A stretch of DNA of 64,000 bases from Rufibacter roseus. Lineage in GTDB: Bacteria; Bacteroidota; Bacteroidia; Cytophagales; Hymenobacteraceae. Both the position numbers and the translations under genes were made by a program. Below the pieces are notes generated by a model that was not told the DNA's origin, ran no database searches, and saw only the letters and a list, made by a program, of their open reading frames with translations. Position 1 is the stretch's first letter, and every line of letters begins with the position of its first letter. The stretch is taken from contig NZ_LRML01000009.1 in NCBI RefSeq assembly GCF_001647285.1, positions 124,001 through 188,000 on the forward strand. Reading direction: 5' to 3'. Shown here one piece after another: positions 23,831 through 32,581 of this stretch.

Positions 23831-26149
23831 ATGCATCCGCCGAGCTTCCAAACCTGGATTTGCCTCTTCTGCCTTTTGTGGATAACTACCACTGCTGCCA
23901 CTGCCCAGAAGGTGGGTTTGGTGCTAAGTGGCGGCGGGGCCAAGGGCTTGGCACATGTGGGCGTACTGAAAGTGCTGGAGCAACACCAAATCCCGATAGA
24001 TTACATAGTGGGTACGAGCATGGGCTCAGTCGTAGGTGCCTTGTATGCAGCCGGGTACTCACCCTCTGAAATTGAGGAGCTGGTGCTGTCACCTCATTTT
24101 CAACATTGGGCTACAGGCAAGAAAATGGATGAGCACGCATTCAATTATTTTAGCTTAGACCCCTCGCCAGCCGCTCTTAGACTACCTTTAGACCTTAATT
24201 CAAGCTTAAAGGTGCAAGCCACCAGCGGTCTGGTGAATGATGTTAACCTGAATTACGCCCTGGCCACCCGCCTTGCCGCCGGAAGCGCCATTGCCAACTA
24301 TGACTTTGATAAGCTGTTTGTGCCTTTCAGGAGTTTGGCCGCCGAAATCTTTACCCGCCAGCAGGTAGTACAGGAAAAAGGCTCTTTAGCCGATGCCGTT
24401 CGTAATTCCATGGCCGTTCCGTTGGCATTCAGGCCAATAAGACAGGCTGATGGGCGCTACTTGTTTGACGGAGGCGTTTTCAACAATTTCCCCGCCGATG
24501 TCATGCGCTCTGAATTCAAACCCGACATCATCATTGGTGTGAACGTGGGCGACGTCTCCTACAAAAAATATCCACATGAAAAGGACGACGAACTGTTGAA
24601 CAGCGCCCTCATATTTCTGGCGTTGGATGTAGCCGACACAACAGCCTTGGGTAGTAAAAGCATTCTTATTCAGCCTAATTTAGAAGGCTTCGGAACCACA
24701 GACTTTGCCCGTGTGCAGGAACTGATTGACATTGGCGTGAAAGCCGCCCAAGAGAAGTTGCCTCTTATGAAGCAGCGTATTGAGAGAGAAGTAGATACGG
24801 TGGCCTTAATCCAACGCAGGCACCAATTCCAAAGCAGAGCGCCTAAACCTCGGTTCAGCAACGTTGAGGTGCATGGGTTAGAGGAAAACCAAAACGAGTA
24901 TACACGCAAATTCTTCCGGAAAATCGGCCGTTACTATACTATTGATGACATTGAAGAAGGATACTACCGCTTAGCCGCCAACGACTTCTTCAGGGGAATT
25001 TATCCGCGTATTCACTATGACAGCACCTCTAAAGGCTATGAACTGAGCATTGATGCCCGCCAGAGTAATAACGTTACCGCTGAGGTAGGCGCTGTTTTCA
25101 GCACCCGACCTGTGGATAACTTATATGTGGGGCTAGAATTCAGATACCTGAACCGCTTGCTGTACACAATAGGGGCTAACGGAAATATCTCTAGATTTAA
25201 CCCCGCAGGCTCCTTTAGTTTCAGGGTGAATATACCTGCGTTCATCCCCTTTTATCTTGAGCCCTCGGTGCTGTACCATTCTATGAACTACCAAGATGCA
25301 AACGGTTTTCTGGACCGTGACGCTACCAGCACGCAGTTAAGACTCCGAAACTTTAAAGTAGGCTTGCAGGCAGGTTTCAGCCACAACTTCAGAAGCCGTT
25401 TTGTTCTGGATGGGGCTTGGTTCTCTAACGAAGACATGTACGCCAACTCAGAAAACGTTTCTACTGACGATGTGCTGGACGAAACCGATTATGACGGCTA
25501 CACAGCCGCCCTTAGGTTTGAGCGAAACTCTTTGAACCGGAAAATGTACTCCACCAAAGGCCATCGGGCTGTATTAGGAGTAAGGGCTGTCACTGCTTCT
25601 GAGCTTTACCGACCCGGCTCTACTTCCATCACCACAGAGGCGAACACCAATGAGCACAAATGGCTACAGTTTTCGGCTACGTATGAAGGATTTTACCCGC
25701 TTGCCAACCAGAAGAGCAGTTGGGGCTATTTTATAAAAGGCGTGATAAGTACACAGGGTCTGTTCTCCAATTTTCAGTCTTCCTTAATCAGTGCGCCGGC
25801 CTTTAGCCCATTACCTGATTCACGCACTATTTTCTTGGAGAATTACCGAGCTAACCGGTACGGAGCAATAGGTCTCAACTACTCGCTTACGTTCTGGAAC
25901 AAGTTTGAATGGCGCACCGAAGTGTATACACATATCATGCACCAGCGCCTACAAGAGGATCTGCTGCAAAAAGCAGTCAGAAGCAAAGGGTTTTCAAGAC
26001 CTTACCTTACCGCCAGCACCGGATTTGTCTTTCAATTACCTATTGGCCCGGCTGCCCTCCACTTTATACATTATGACAATCCCACTAACCGCTGGTCTGT
26101 CTTTGGCCACGTAGGTTTCCTCATTTTCAGGCCCCGTACTCTAGAGTAA
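23831..26149 (+). CDS. Patatin-like phospholipase fused to an Omp85-type barrel
   Basis: The 772-residue protein with a signal peptide (about 1-26, ending ATAQ) is followed at once by a patatin domain: oxyanion loop GGGAKG (34-39), nucleophile Ser63 in GTSMGS, and catalytic Asp213 in DGGVFNNFP. After about residue 330 comes a POTRA-like segment (PRFSNVEVHGLEENQNEYTRKFFRKIGRYYTIDDIEEGYYRL), then a C-terminal beta-barrel domain from about 400 to the end with FxF-rich strands. The layout matches PlpD-type (type Vd) autotransporter lipases and their Bacteroidetes relatives. The expected activity is phospholipase A on membrane lipids. The ATG at 23831 is the first that includes the signal. Confidence 0.9.
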   Translation: MHPPSFQTWICLFCLLWITTTAATAQKVGLVLSGGGAKGLAHVGVLKVLEQHQIPIDYIVGTSMGSVVGALYAAGYSPSEIEELVLSPHFQHWATGKKMDEHAFNYFSLDPSPAALRLPLDLNSSLKVQATSGLVNDVNLNYALATRLAAGSAIANYDFDKLFVPFRSLAAEIFTRQQVVQEKGSLADAVRNSMAVPLAFRPIRQADGRYLFDGGVFNNFPADVMRSEFKPDIIIGVNVGDVSYKKYPHEKDDELLNSALIFLALDVADTTALGSKSILIQPNLEGFGTTDFARVQELIDIGVKAAQEKLPLMKQRIEREVDTVALIQRRHQFQSRAPKPRFSNVEVHGLEENQNEYTRKFFRKIGRYYTIDDIEEGYYRLAANDFFRGIYPRIHYDSTSKGYELSIDARQSNNVTAEVGAVFSTRPVDNLYVGLEFRYLNRLLYTIGANGNISRFNPAGSFSFRVNIPAFIPFYLEPSVLYHSMNYQDANGFLDRDATSTQLRLRNFKVGLQAGFSHNFRSRFVLDGAWFSNEDMYANSENVSTDDVLDETDYDGYTAALRFERNSLNRKMYSTKGHRAVLGVRAVTASELYRPGSTSITTEANTNEHKWLQFSATYEGFYPLANQKSSWGYFIKGVISTQGLFSNFQSSLISAPAFSPLPDSRTIFLENYRANRYGAIGLNYSLTFWNKFEWRTEVYTHIMHQRLQEDLLQKAVRSKGFSRPYLTASTGFVFQLPIGPAALHFIHYDNPTNRWSVFGHVGFLIFRPRTLE

Positions 26150-26343
26150 CCTTCATCAACGTTCGTGACACTATTATGTGATTAACTCCGCGGGTTTGTT
26201 TCTAACGAAAAGCTACATTTCTGAAGATCTAACCTGTTTAGGCAAGACGTGAATCGTGCACGTAGACCTCTTCCATTATAGAATATCGCTTCGTTTGTAG
26301 AGCTTAGCTTTCCACATATACTTTCTGTGGAAAAAGTATATGC

Positions 26344-26381
26344 ATTATAAGGCTATTTTTCAAAAATCAGCTTCAAAACAG
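26344..26381. repeat. Palindromic element copy 12
   Basis: Right arm (reversed) CTGTTTTGAAGCTGATTTTTG is good. The left arm ATTATAAGGCTATTTTTC has lost its outer GTTT. It lies between the convergent patatin gene and the lipoprotein gene, 29 bases from the latter stop. Confidence 0.65.
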
Positions 26382-26410
26382 ACTTAAGTCTTCTATTGAA
26401 GAATTCTTGT

Positions 26411-27412
26411 TTATTGCTGCAAACTTATAGTTCCGTAATATTCATACACTGTTTTCAGGAAAGGCTGCTCCTGCCCGTCGACCATTTTGTAATGCGTGGT
26501 ACTGAGTAATTTACCTTCTGTAGAAAATTGATTTATCTCTTTTAGGTACAGCTGCTGCTCCATTAAAATTAACTTTTCTGCAATTTGGTTGCCTCTGTAT
26601 GTTAGCTGAATAGTCTTGGAGGTTGTAGTACCAGGATAAATCAATTCTAACACAGTCGGTTGGTTTTGTGCATTATAAGTGATCTTCACTTTCAAAGCCG
26701 GACCCGTTCCGTTGCCACTCATTTGCTTCCGGGTTTTTATCTGGCCACTTTTGGTGCTGTACCGCCATTCGGATCCCTCACTGCGCAGCAAAAAATCTAC
26801 ATCGTACGGCTGCACATAATAGTTGTAGGTGATTTCATTGCTGCTTGAGGTGGGAGTGACATTGGCAGGCATGCCCTGGTGATTTAAACGCACCGTGGCT
26901 ACAAGTTCTTCTTTACCGCCTTCCAGGGCATAGATGCTCTTCGCCTGCACGTAACCTGGTAAGTATTGTAGGTTTCGCTTGTATTTTATGCCTACAGCGG
27001 CTAACTCATGTGTGGTGACCGAATAATAATTGTCTTCAATTTCAGTGTTGAAAAGTATTTCTGTAAGTATTTCGCCCAGTGTTTCGTCGGTTTTGATACG
27101 GGTGCTCTGGTTTTTCCCCAACAGCAAGATAGCGTCTATGCCCTGCTCCTGCGCTTTAGCTTTTAAGTTTTCCAGTAAAGTAGAGTAGGCTACTTCTCCT
27201 TCGGCTTTATGTTCCAGCACGCCAATTTTAACATAGGCTGTATCAGTAGGTTTCTCACCCGGGAAAAATACCTCCACTTCATTTTGATGGAAAGGCGTAG
27301 GAATGGCAGACAAACGGTTATATGAATGGTCTGGCACATATTGGTGCATACAAGAGGTACCCAACAGTACCAAAGAAGCAAAAGCCAGACAACGGAAGGT
27401 GAAAGTTTTCAT
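26411..27412 (-). CDS. Hypothetical lipoprotein
   Basis: The start is taken at the ATG at 27412, which puts a lipoprotein signal (MKTFTFRCLAFASLVLLGTSC, lipobox Cys at residue 21) at the N terminus. The frame extends to 27553, but the longer version would begin inside the terminator of the DUF2807 gene. The mature 300-odd residues contain an N-terminal alpha/beta region (EVEVFFPGEKPTDTAYVKIGVLEHKAEGEVAYSTLLENLKAKAQEQGIDAILLLG), which resembles outer-membrane-associated proteins that handle small redundant domains, then beta-rich sequence with repeated YNAQNQPTVLELIYPG-like strands. No named family is recognised. Confidence 0.65.
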   Translation of the reverse strand: MKTFTFRCLAFASLVLLGTSCMHQYVPDHSYNRLSAIPTPFHQNEVEVFFPGEKPTDTAYVKIGVLEHKAEGEVAYSTLLENLKAKAQEQGIDAILLLGKNQSTRIKTDETLGEILTEILFNTEIEDNYYSVTTHELAAVGIKYKRNLQYLPGYVQAKSIYALEGGKEELVATVRLNHQGMPANVTPTSSSNEITYNYYVQPYDVDFLLRSEGSEWRYSTKSGQIKTRKQMSGNGTGPALKVKITYNAQNQPTVLELIYPGTTTSKTIQLTYRGNQIAEKLILMEQQLYLKEINQFSTEGKLLSTTHYKMVDGQEQPFLKTVYEYYGTISLQQ

Positions 27413-27532
27413 AGCTAAGAGAAAGCGGGTAAATGTCTTTTCTATTTGACAGACTTTCCATGGCTTGCCCCTACTAAACAACAATTTTCTTTTCTTCATC
27501 TCAGTGTTAGATGTGTTAACAACTACACATAA

Positions 27533-27561
27533 AAGAGCCTGTACCGGCGGCACAGGCTCTT
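27533..27561 (-). terminator. Terminator of the DUF2807 gene
   Basis: A 10-bp stem AAGAGCCTGT (27533-27542) with ACAGGCTCTT (27552-27561), followed on the minus strand by TTTA. It lies past the palindromic element that follows the stop codon. Confidence 0.7.
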
Positions 27562-27578
27562 CTGAAATATTTATTTAT

Positions 27579-27617
27579 CGGTTTTCGGCATGTTTTAGGA
27601 AAAAAGGCCAAAAATAG
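27579..27617. repeat. Palindromic element copy 13
   Basis: Arms CGGTTTTCGGCATGTTTTAGG and, reversed, CTATTTTTGGCCTTTTTTCC. It lies five bases after the DUF2807 stop, ahead of the terminator. Confidence 0.75.
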
Positions 27618-27621
27618 AATG

Positions 27622-28338
27622 TTATCCGCGTTTCTGTACAGAACCGCTACCGCTTACACGGCTGTCTACAGTAGGTGAGCCGGCATAGTATACTTTGCCA
27701 CTGCCGCTGATACTGGTCTTGAGGTTATTCTTGGCGCTTACTTCACATTTGCCCGAGCCACTTATGCTCACTTTGGCTTCATCGGCTTTAAAATCAAAAC
27801 TACGTACGCTGCCAGAGCCGCTAACTGCTGCGGTAGACTGTTTTCCTGATCCTTTCAGGTCAATACTGCCGGAGCCAGAAATACGGCTGGACACTTTATC
27901 CACATTAGCAGTTAGTTGTATTGAGCCTGAGCCGCTCACCGCTAAGTCTAATGAAGTGGCTTTAAAGGTGCTTTCGCTTTTAATTCTGCCTGAACCACTC
28001 ACGGCCAAACGCTCAATGCTAGGTACGGTAACGTAAATGGTCACGCGTTCTTTGTTATTGCTGGTTCTGTTCCAGTTTCTTTCTTTGTTTCTAATGTTCA
28101 GCTGGCCATCTTTTACCTCGGTCTCTATTTGAGCCAGCTGCTCCGCATCTCCTTCAAGGCGCACACTCTGCGTGTTTCCTTGACGAAGTATTACTTGAGC
28201 CGGATACGCCAATCCAATGCCATTGAACGATGGTAAATTTCTGGCTTCCTCTTGAGCCAGTGCTGTAGTACGGAACGAAGACAGCGATACCAATACGGCT
28301 ACAAAGGCCAGCAAAGTGAGGATGTTTAAGTTTTTCAT
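27622..28338 (-). CDS. DUF2807 (putative auto-transporter adhesin, head GIN) protein
   Basis: The 238-residue exported protein has a signal peptide (MKNLNILTLLAFVAVLVSLSSF to ALAQ, about 29). The mature part opens with SFNGIGLAYPAQVILRQGNTQSVRLEG, the head of DUF2807. It then becomes a regular series of short strands separated by SGSG turns (VSGSGRI, VSGSGSI, ISGSGSI, VSGSGSV, ISGSGK twice, VSGSGSV), about one per 19-20 residues, which should wind into a right-handed beta-helix. Such proteins are abundant in Bacteroidetes and their role is unproven. The gene is followed by a palindromic element and hairpin. Confidence 0.85.
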   Translation of the reverse strand: MKNLNILTLLAFVAVLVSLSSFRTTALAQEEARNLPSFNGIGLAYPAQVILRQGNTQSVRLEGDAEQLAQIETEVKDGQLNIRNKERNWNRTSNNKERVTIYVTVPSIERLAVSGSGRIKSESTFKATSLDLAVSGSGSIQLTANVDKVSSRISGSGSIDLKGSGKQSTAAVSGSGSVRSFDFKADEAKVSISGSGKCEVSAKNNLKTSISGSGKVYYAGSPTVDSRVSGSGSVQKRG

Positions 28339-28647
28339 GGGAATAGCAAGTTTTATTTAATCTAAAGATGGCTGCACCAGGGGAATGGTTGCTTCAAATG
28401 CCATTTTTATTTGCTTCTTCTATGGCCACCAGCTTCAGATACTCTCAATTTTCAGCTTACCTTCTTGAATATCAAGCCAATCCCTTTGAGCTCTATTCAC
28501 TTACCTTCTACTTTTAAATAAATTTTAAAAACAAAAAACAGTTCAGTAGTTGCTTTTCCTGTTTCAGTCAAGTTTTCAACCGGTCCGTCATATTTACAAA
28601 AGACTATATAGGGGTTTTATCTAGGTTTGCTCTCAATAATTCGGAAA

Positions 28648-31035
28648 ATGATTCAAAAATATATGAGACCTGTCCTAAAATTCCATCTCTTGAAGCGAAG
28701 CATGATGCTCTTCTTCAGCTGCCTAATGGCATTGCTACTTTCCTTCCCCGCGAAGGCACAGCAAAAAATAACCTTAAGTGGGTATGTAAAAGACAAAGCC
28801 TCTGGCGAGGGTTTGATTGGAGCTACTGTGAGCGTAAGAGAACTGTCTGGCACAGGAGCCGCTACAAATGAGTACGGCTTTTTCTCGCTCACCTTGGCAC
28901 AAGGAACCTATACTGTAGTGGTCAGCTATTTAGGCTATGCCACTTATTCCCAAACTATACAACTCACTTCGGCTCAAAAGCTAAACATTGAGCTGCAAGA
29001 AGATCATACAAAGCTGCAGGAAGTGGTCATTACCAACACCGAGAAGAAAGACGAAAACGTGCGGAGCATGGCCATGAGCACCATGAAAATGCAGGTAACC
29101 GAACTGAAGAAAATGCCTGCGCTTATGGGCGAGGTAGACGTGATTAAAGCTATTCAGATGACACCGGGCGTGCAGACTGCCGGCGAGGGCACCAGCGGCT
29201 TTTACGTACGCGGCGGCGGCGTAGACCAGAACTTAATTTTATTAGATGAGGCGCCCGTGTACAATGCTTCGCACTTGATGGGCTTTTTCTCAGTTTTCAA
29301 CGCTGATGCTATCAAAGACGTGCAGTTGTATAAAGGCGGAATACCGGCTGAGCATGGCGGTCGGCTTTCTTCCTTGCTAGACATTAGAATGAAAGAAGGC
29401 AACAGCAAACGCTTTGCCGCCAGCGGCGGAATTGGCACGCTGAGCAGCCGACTAACTCTGGAAGCCCCCATTGTGAAAGACAAAGGCTCCTTCATGGTAT
29501 CGGGCCGCAGAACGTACGCTGATATCTTCTTTAAGCTGAGCTCAGATGAAGGCATCAAAAACAACCGTCTGTACTTTTATGACCTCAACCTGAAGGCTAA
29601 CTACACGCTAGGCCCTAAAGACCGCTTGTTCGTGAGCGGCTACTTTGGCCGTGATGTGGCGGGTAACAACTCTGGCGCCTTTAACTGGGGAAACGCTACC
29701 GGCACTTTACGCTGGAACCATCTTTTCAACGACAAACTTTTCACCAACACCACCCTTATCTTCTCAGATTTTGATTACTCCTTGGGTTCAAAAGAGAAGT
29801 CTACCGAGTTCACCTGGACCTCGCACATTATAGACTACGGCCTCAAAAACGACTACACTTTTTACCTGAACCCGCAGCACCAGCTCAAGTTTGGAGTAGC
29901 CGGAACCTTCCACAAGTTTCAGCCTGGTAAAGTAAAACCAGGGCCGCAGTCTTATTTCAACGAGATTAAATTAGACGGAACAAACGCCGTAGAAGGAGCT
30001 GCTTACCTGAGCCATGAGTATCAGCTGTCGCAGCAGTTCACAGTAGAGTACGGCTTGCGCTTCTCTTATTTCGCCACAGTGGGCAAAGGCACCATTTATG
30101 AATACGCCGAAGATGGTTTCACCAAAACAGGCAGCAAAGAGTACGGTGCCATGGAAGTGATTCAACAATATTCAGGGTTTGAGCCTCGCTTTTCAGCTAA
30201 ATACGAACTGACCGAAAGCAGCGCCCTTAAAGCTTCATACAACCGCATGCGCCAGTACCTGCACCTGCTGTCTAACTCAACCGCCTCTTTGCCTTTTGAC
30301 GTGTGGGTACCCAGCATCCATTACATCAAGCCCCAAATTGCCGACCAGGTAGCGGCCGGCTACTTCCGCAACTTCCAAGACAATACCTATGAAGCCTCTG
30401 CCGAAGTGTACTACAAGCACATGGATAACCAGATTGACTACAAAGACAATTCTGAAGTTTTCCTGAACAGCCGCATTGATACGGTGCTGCTACGCGGCAA
30501 AGGCACCTCATACGGCGCTGAGTTCATGTTCCGGAAGCAAAAAGGCGTTTTTACGGGCTGGGTGAGTTATACGTGGTCCAAAACCGACCGCACCGTGCCT
30601 GAATTGAACGGCGGAAAAGCTTTCCCTACCCGCTATGACCGTAGGCACTCGGTTAATTTGGTAAGCACGTACCAACTAAACGAGAAGTGGAGCATTGGCG
30701 CCAATTGGGTGTACGCTACCGGCGGAGCCATTACTATGCCGGTAGGTCGTTTTGAGTATGAAGGGCATACCTACCCTGTTTATTCTTCCAAAAATGGTTT
30801 CCGGTTACCTGCATACCACCGGTTAGACTTGGCCGTGACCTATGACCGTCCGCGCAGCCTCACCGGCAAAAAGTATGACAGCAGCTGGAGCCTGTCTATT
30901 TACAACGCCTACAGCCGCAAAAACGCCTTCTCTATCTCCTTTAGAGAGAATGAAGACCATCCGGAGAAAACCGAAGCCGTGAAAACCTACCTGTTCGGCA
31001 TAATTCCGGCCCTTACTTACAACTTCAATTTCTAA
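28648..31035 (+). CDS. TonB-dependent receptor with carboxypeptidase-like N-terminal domain
   Basis: An outer-membrane active-transport receptor of 795 residues from the ATG at 28648. A TTG seven codons earlier (28627) and ATGs inside the signal region are alternatives. A signal (KRSMMLFFSCLMALLLSFPAKAQ) leads into a CarboxypepD_reg-like domain (ITLSGYVKDKASGEGLIGATVSVREL, GTYTVVVSYLGYATYSQTI, about 40-125). The plug follows (MPALMGEVDVIKAIQMTPGVQTAGEGTSGFYVRGGGVDQNLILLDEAPVYN, about 155-205), then the 22-strand barrel ending in aromatic strand TYNFNF. It has no SusD partner. The DUF4249 lipoprotein 22 bases downstream is the usual companion of this receptor subgroup. Ligand unknown. Confidence 0.93.
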   Translation: MIQKYMRPVLKFHLLKRSMMLFFSCLMALLLSFPAKAQQKITLSGYVKDKASGEGLIGATVSVRELSGTGAATNEYGFFSLTLAQGTYTVVVSYLGYATYSQTIQLTSAQKLNIELQEDHTKLQEVVITNTEKKDENVRSMAMSTMKMQVTELKKMPALMGEVDVIKAIQMTPGVQTAGEGTSGFYVRGGGVDQNLILLDEAPVYNASHLMGFFSVFNADAIKDVQLYKGGIPAEHGGRLSSLLDIRMKEGNSKRFAASGGIGTLSSRLTLEAPIVKDKGSFMVSGRRTYADIFFKLSSDEGIKNNRLYFYDLNLKANYTLGPKDRLFVSGYFGRDVAGNNSGAFNWGNATGTLRWNHLFNDKLFTNTTLIFSDFDYSLGSKEKSTEFTWTSHIIDYGLKNDYTFYLNPQHQLKFGVAGTFHKFQPGKVKPGPQSYFNEIKLDGTNAVEGAAYLSHEYQLSQQFTVEYGLRFSYFATVGKGTIYEYAEDGFTKTGSKEYGAMEVIQQYSGFEPRFSAKYELTESSALKASYNRMRQYLHLLSNSTASLPFDVWVPSIHYIKPQIADQVAAGYFRNFQDNTYEASAEVYYKHMDNQIDYKDNSEVFLNSRIDTVLLRGKGTSYGAEFMFRKQKGVFTGWVSYTWSKTDRTVPELNGGKAFPTRYDRRHSVNLVSTYQLNEKWSIGANWVYATGGAITMPVGRFEYEGHTYPVYSSKNGFRLPAYHRLDLAVTYDRPRSLTGKKYDSSWSLSIYNAYSRKNAFSISFRENEDHPEKTEAVKTYLFGIIPALTYNFNF

Positions 31036-31057
31036 AGATTCAGCATCAGAAAATATC

Positions 31058-31861
31058 ATGAAAAAGTATTTGTTCTTACTTGCCGCCGTTCTTCCGTTCC
31101 TGAGCAGCTGCGAAGAAATTATCTCCTATGATTTGCCTGAGGGCGCCTCAAAAGTGGTGATTGAAGGTTTAGTGACTAACCAGCCGGGGCCATATTCGGT
31201 GCGAATTACTTCTACCAAAGGCTATTTGGCAAACGGCGCTGCTCCGGGTTATGAAAACGCGGTGGTCAAAATTTCTGACAGCCAAGGCTTTGAAGAAACG
31301 CTGGTTTCTAAAGGAAATGGCCTTTACCAAACCAGTCAACTGCAGGGCAAAACGGGTAATACCTACTATCTAAAGGTGCAACTGAACGGACAGGAATACA
31401 CAGCCAATAGCTACTTAAAACCCGTACCCCCCATTGATTCGCTCCTGTTCCGGTTCAAGAAAGGGAACGCGCAGGTAGAAGAGGGGTATTATGGCACCTT
31501 TTACTTCAGAGAACCAGCTGGCAAAGGCGACTTCTATAAGTTCAACGTTTATTACAACAGTGAGCCTGAAAGAGACGTGGTGGCCATAAATGATGATTTG
31601 TATGACGGCAACTACGGCGACCCTGAAATTGGCCAGGAACTGAAACTAGGAGACACACTGCGGGTAGAAATGCTTTCCATTGACCGACCTGGTTACGAAT
31701 TCTTCCGGGTACTCAGCCGCATGCAGTACTACACCGGTGGCCCTTTTGACTCTCCGCCCGCCAATGCCCCCAGCAACATCAGCAACGGAGCTATTGGGTA
31801 TTTTGGTGCTTCTGCGGTATCTGTAATGGAACGTAAGGTAGAGACTGAGTTTATCAGGTAA
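31058..31861 (+). CDS. DUF4249 domain lipoprotein, partner of the TonB receptor
   Basis: The 267-residue lipoprotein has a signal (MKKYLFLLAAVLPFLSSC, lipidated Cys18), then EEIISYDLPEGASKVVIEGLVTNQPGPYSVRITSTKGYL, the standard opening of DUF4249, a beta-sandwich family found beside TonB-dependent receptors in Bacteroidetes. The middle contains TYYLKVQLNGQEYTANSYLKPVPPIDSL. It probably sits on the outer face as an accessory binding protein of the receptor, by analogy with SusD-like roles. It is in the same operon (22-base gap). Confidence 0.88.
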   Translation: MKKYLFLLAAVLPFLSSCEEIISYDLPEGASKVVIEGLVTNQPGPYSVRITSTKGYLANGAAPGYENAVVKISDSQGFEETLVSKGNGLYQTSQLQGKTGNTYYLKVQLNGQEYTANSYLKPVPPIDSLLFRFKKGNAQVEEGYYGTFYFREPAGKGDFYKFNVYYNSEPERDVVAINDDLYDGNYGDPEIGQELKLGDTLRVEMLSIDRPGYEFFRVLSRMQYYTGGPFDSPPANAPSNISNGAIGYFGASAVSVMERKVETEFIR

Positions 31862-31877
31862 AACTAATTGTGTTTTC

Positions 31878-31916
31878 CGTTTTCAGCCTGTTTTCTCTAA
31901 AATAGGCTGAAAACAG
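31878..31916. repeat. Palindromic element copy 14
   Basis: Arms CCGTTTTCAGCCTGTTTTCTC and, reversed, CTGTTTTCAGCCTATTTTAG. It lies 16 bases after the DUF4249 stop and ahead of the terminator. Both arms carry C at the variable position after GTTTT. Confidence 0.88.
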
Positions 31917-31933
31917 TAGCTTAAAACAAAGGA

Positions 31934-31961
31934 AAAGGGCTGCCAACTAGGGCAGCCCTTT
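31934..31961. terminator. Bidirectional terminator hairpin
   Basis: An 11-bp stem AAAGGGCTGCC (31934-31944) with GGCAGCCCTTT (31951-31961), loop AACTAG, between the DUF4249 gene and the convergent fasciclin gene. Confidence 0.8.
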
Positions 31962-31996
31962 CACATTCACTTTTATCTTACTAAGAGGTTGAAAGG

Positions 31997-32494
31997 TTAT
32001 AGCGTAAAGCAGCCATTTAGTTGGTGCCACACGCCATTGGTATATAATTTATCTCCTTCTTTCACTCGCATTCCATTTACAATAACGGCTCCCTTTTTCC
32101 GGTACACTTTAATTGTGCTACCATTGATAGAGGTTAGTTCAGAACCATCTTTTAAATCAGAAGTAGTGAGCGTGCCTTTTACTATATGCTGCGACAACAG
32201 CTGCTTTAGCACTTCAGGCCTGGCTTCTTTATACTGCTGTAGGGTCTGCTCTGAGGGAGCAAAAAAAGTATAAGCTTCTGACCCAGTCAGCACGGGCATT
32301 AAACCTGCTTTGGTAACTAGTTCTAGAAGTAGTGGGCTTTCAGTGTTGGTTAACCCTTCTCCTAAGCTTATGGTCGCTACTTTGGCTGATGCCGCTGTAG
32401 CTGCCAAAAATGATTGACTCATACCTCTGCTCTGCACACATAGGAAGAAGCATAATACCATCACTATCTTTACAAAATTATATTTATTTCTCAT
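31997..32494 (-). CDS. Fasciclin domain protein
   Basis: The 165-residue exported protein has a signal peptide (about 1-27, ending SQS) followed by one fasciclin (FAS1) domain: SPLLLELVTKAGLMPVLTGSEAYTFFAPSEQTLQQYKEA (H1-like box with FFAPS) and QLLSQHIVKGTLTTSDLKDGSELTSINGSTIKVYRKKGAVIVNG (H2-like box). FAS1 domains mediate adhesion to polymers or cells. The second box is shorter than usual and the C terminus ends in NGCFTL. A GGAGG sequence stands just upstream of the ATG at 32494, one of the few clear Shine-Dalgarno sites here. Confidence 0.82.
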   Translation of the reverse strand: MRNKYNFVKIVMVLCFFLCVQSRGMSQSFLAATAASAKVATISLGEGLTNTESPLLLELVTKAGLMPVLTGSEAYTFFAPSEQTLQQYKEARPEVLKQLLSQHIVKGTLTTSDLKDGSELTSINGSTIKVYRKKGAVIVNGMRVKEGDKLYTNGVWHQLNGCFTL

Positions 32495-32581
32495 CTCTCC
32501 CTCCGTTAAATCAGCCTATACTAATAGCTATACGAAAGTTTTAAGAAAAAGATAAAAAACGCTATATTTAGTAAAGTGCAA

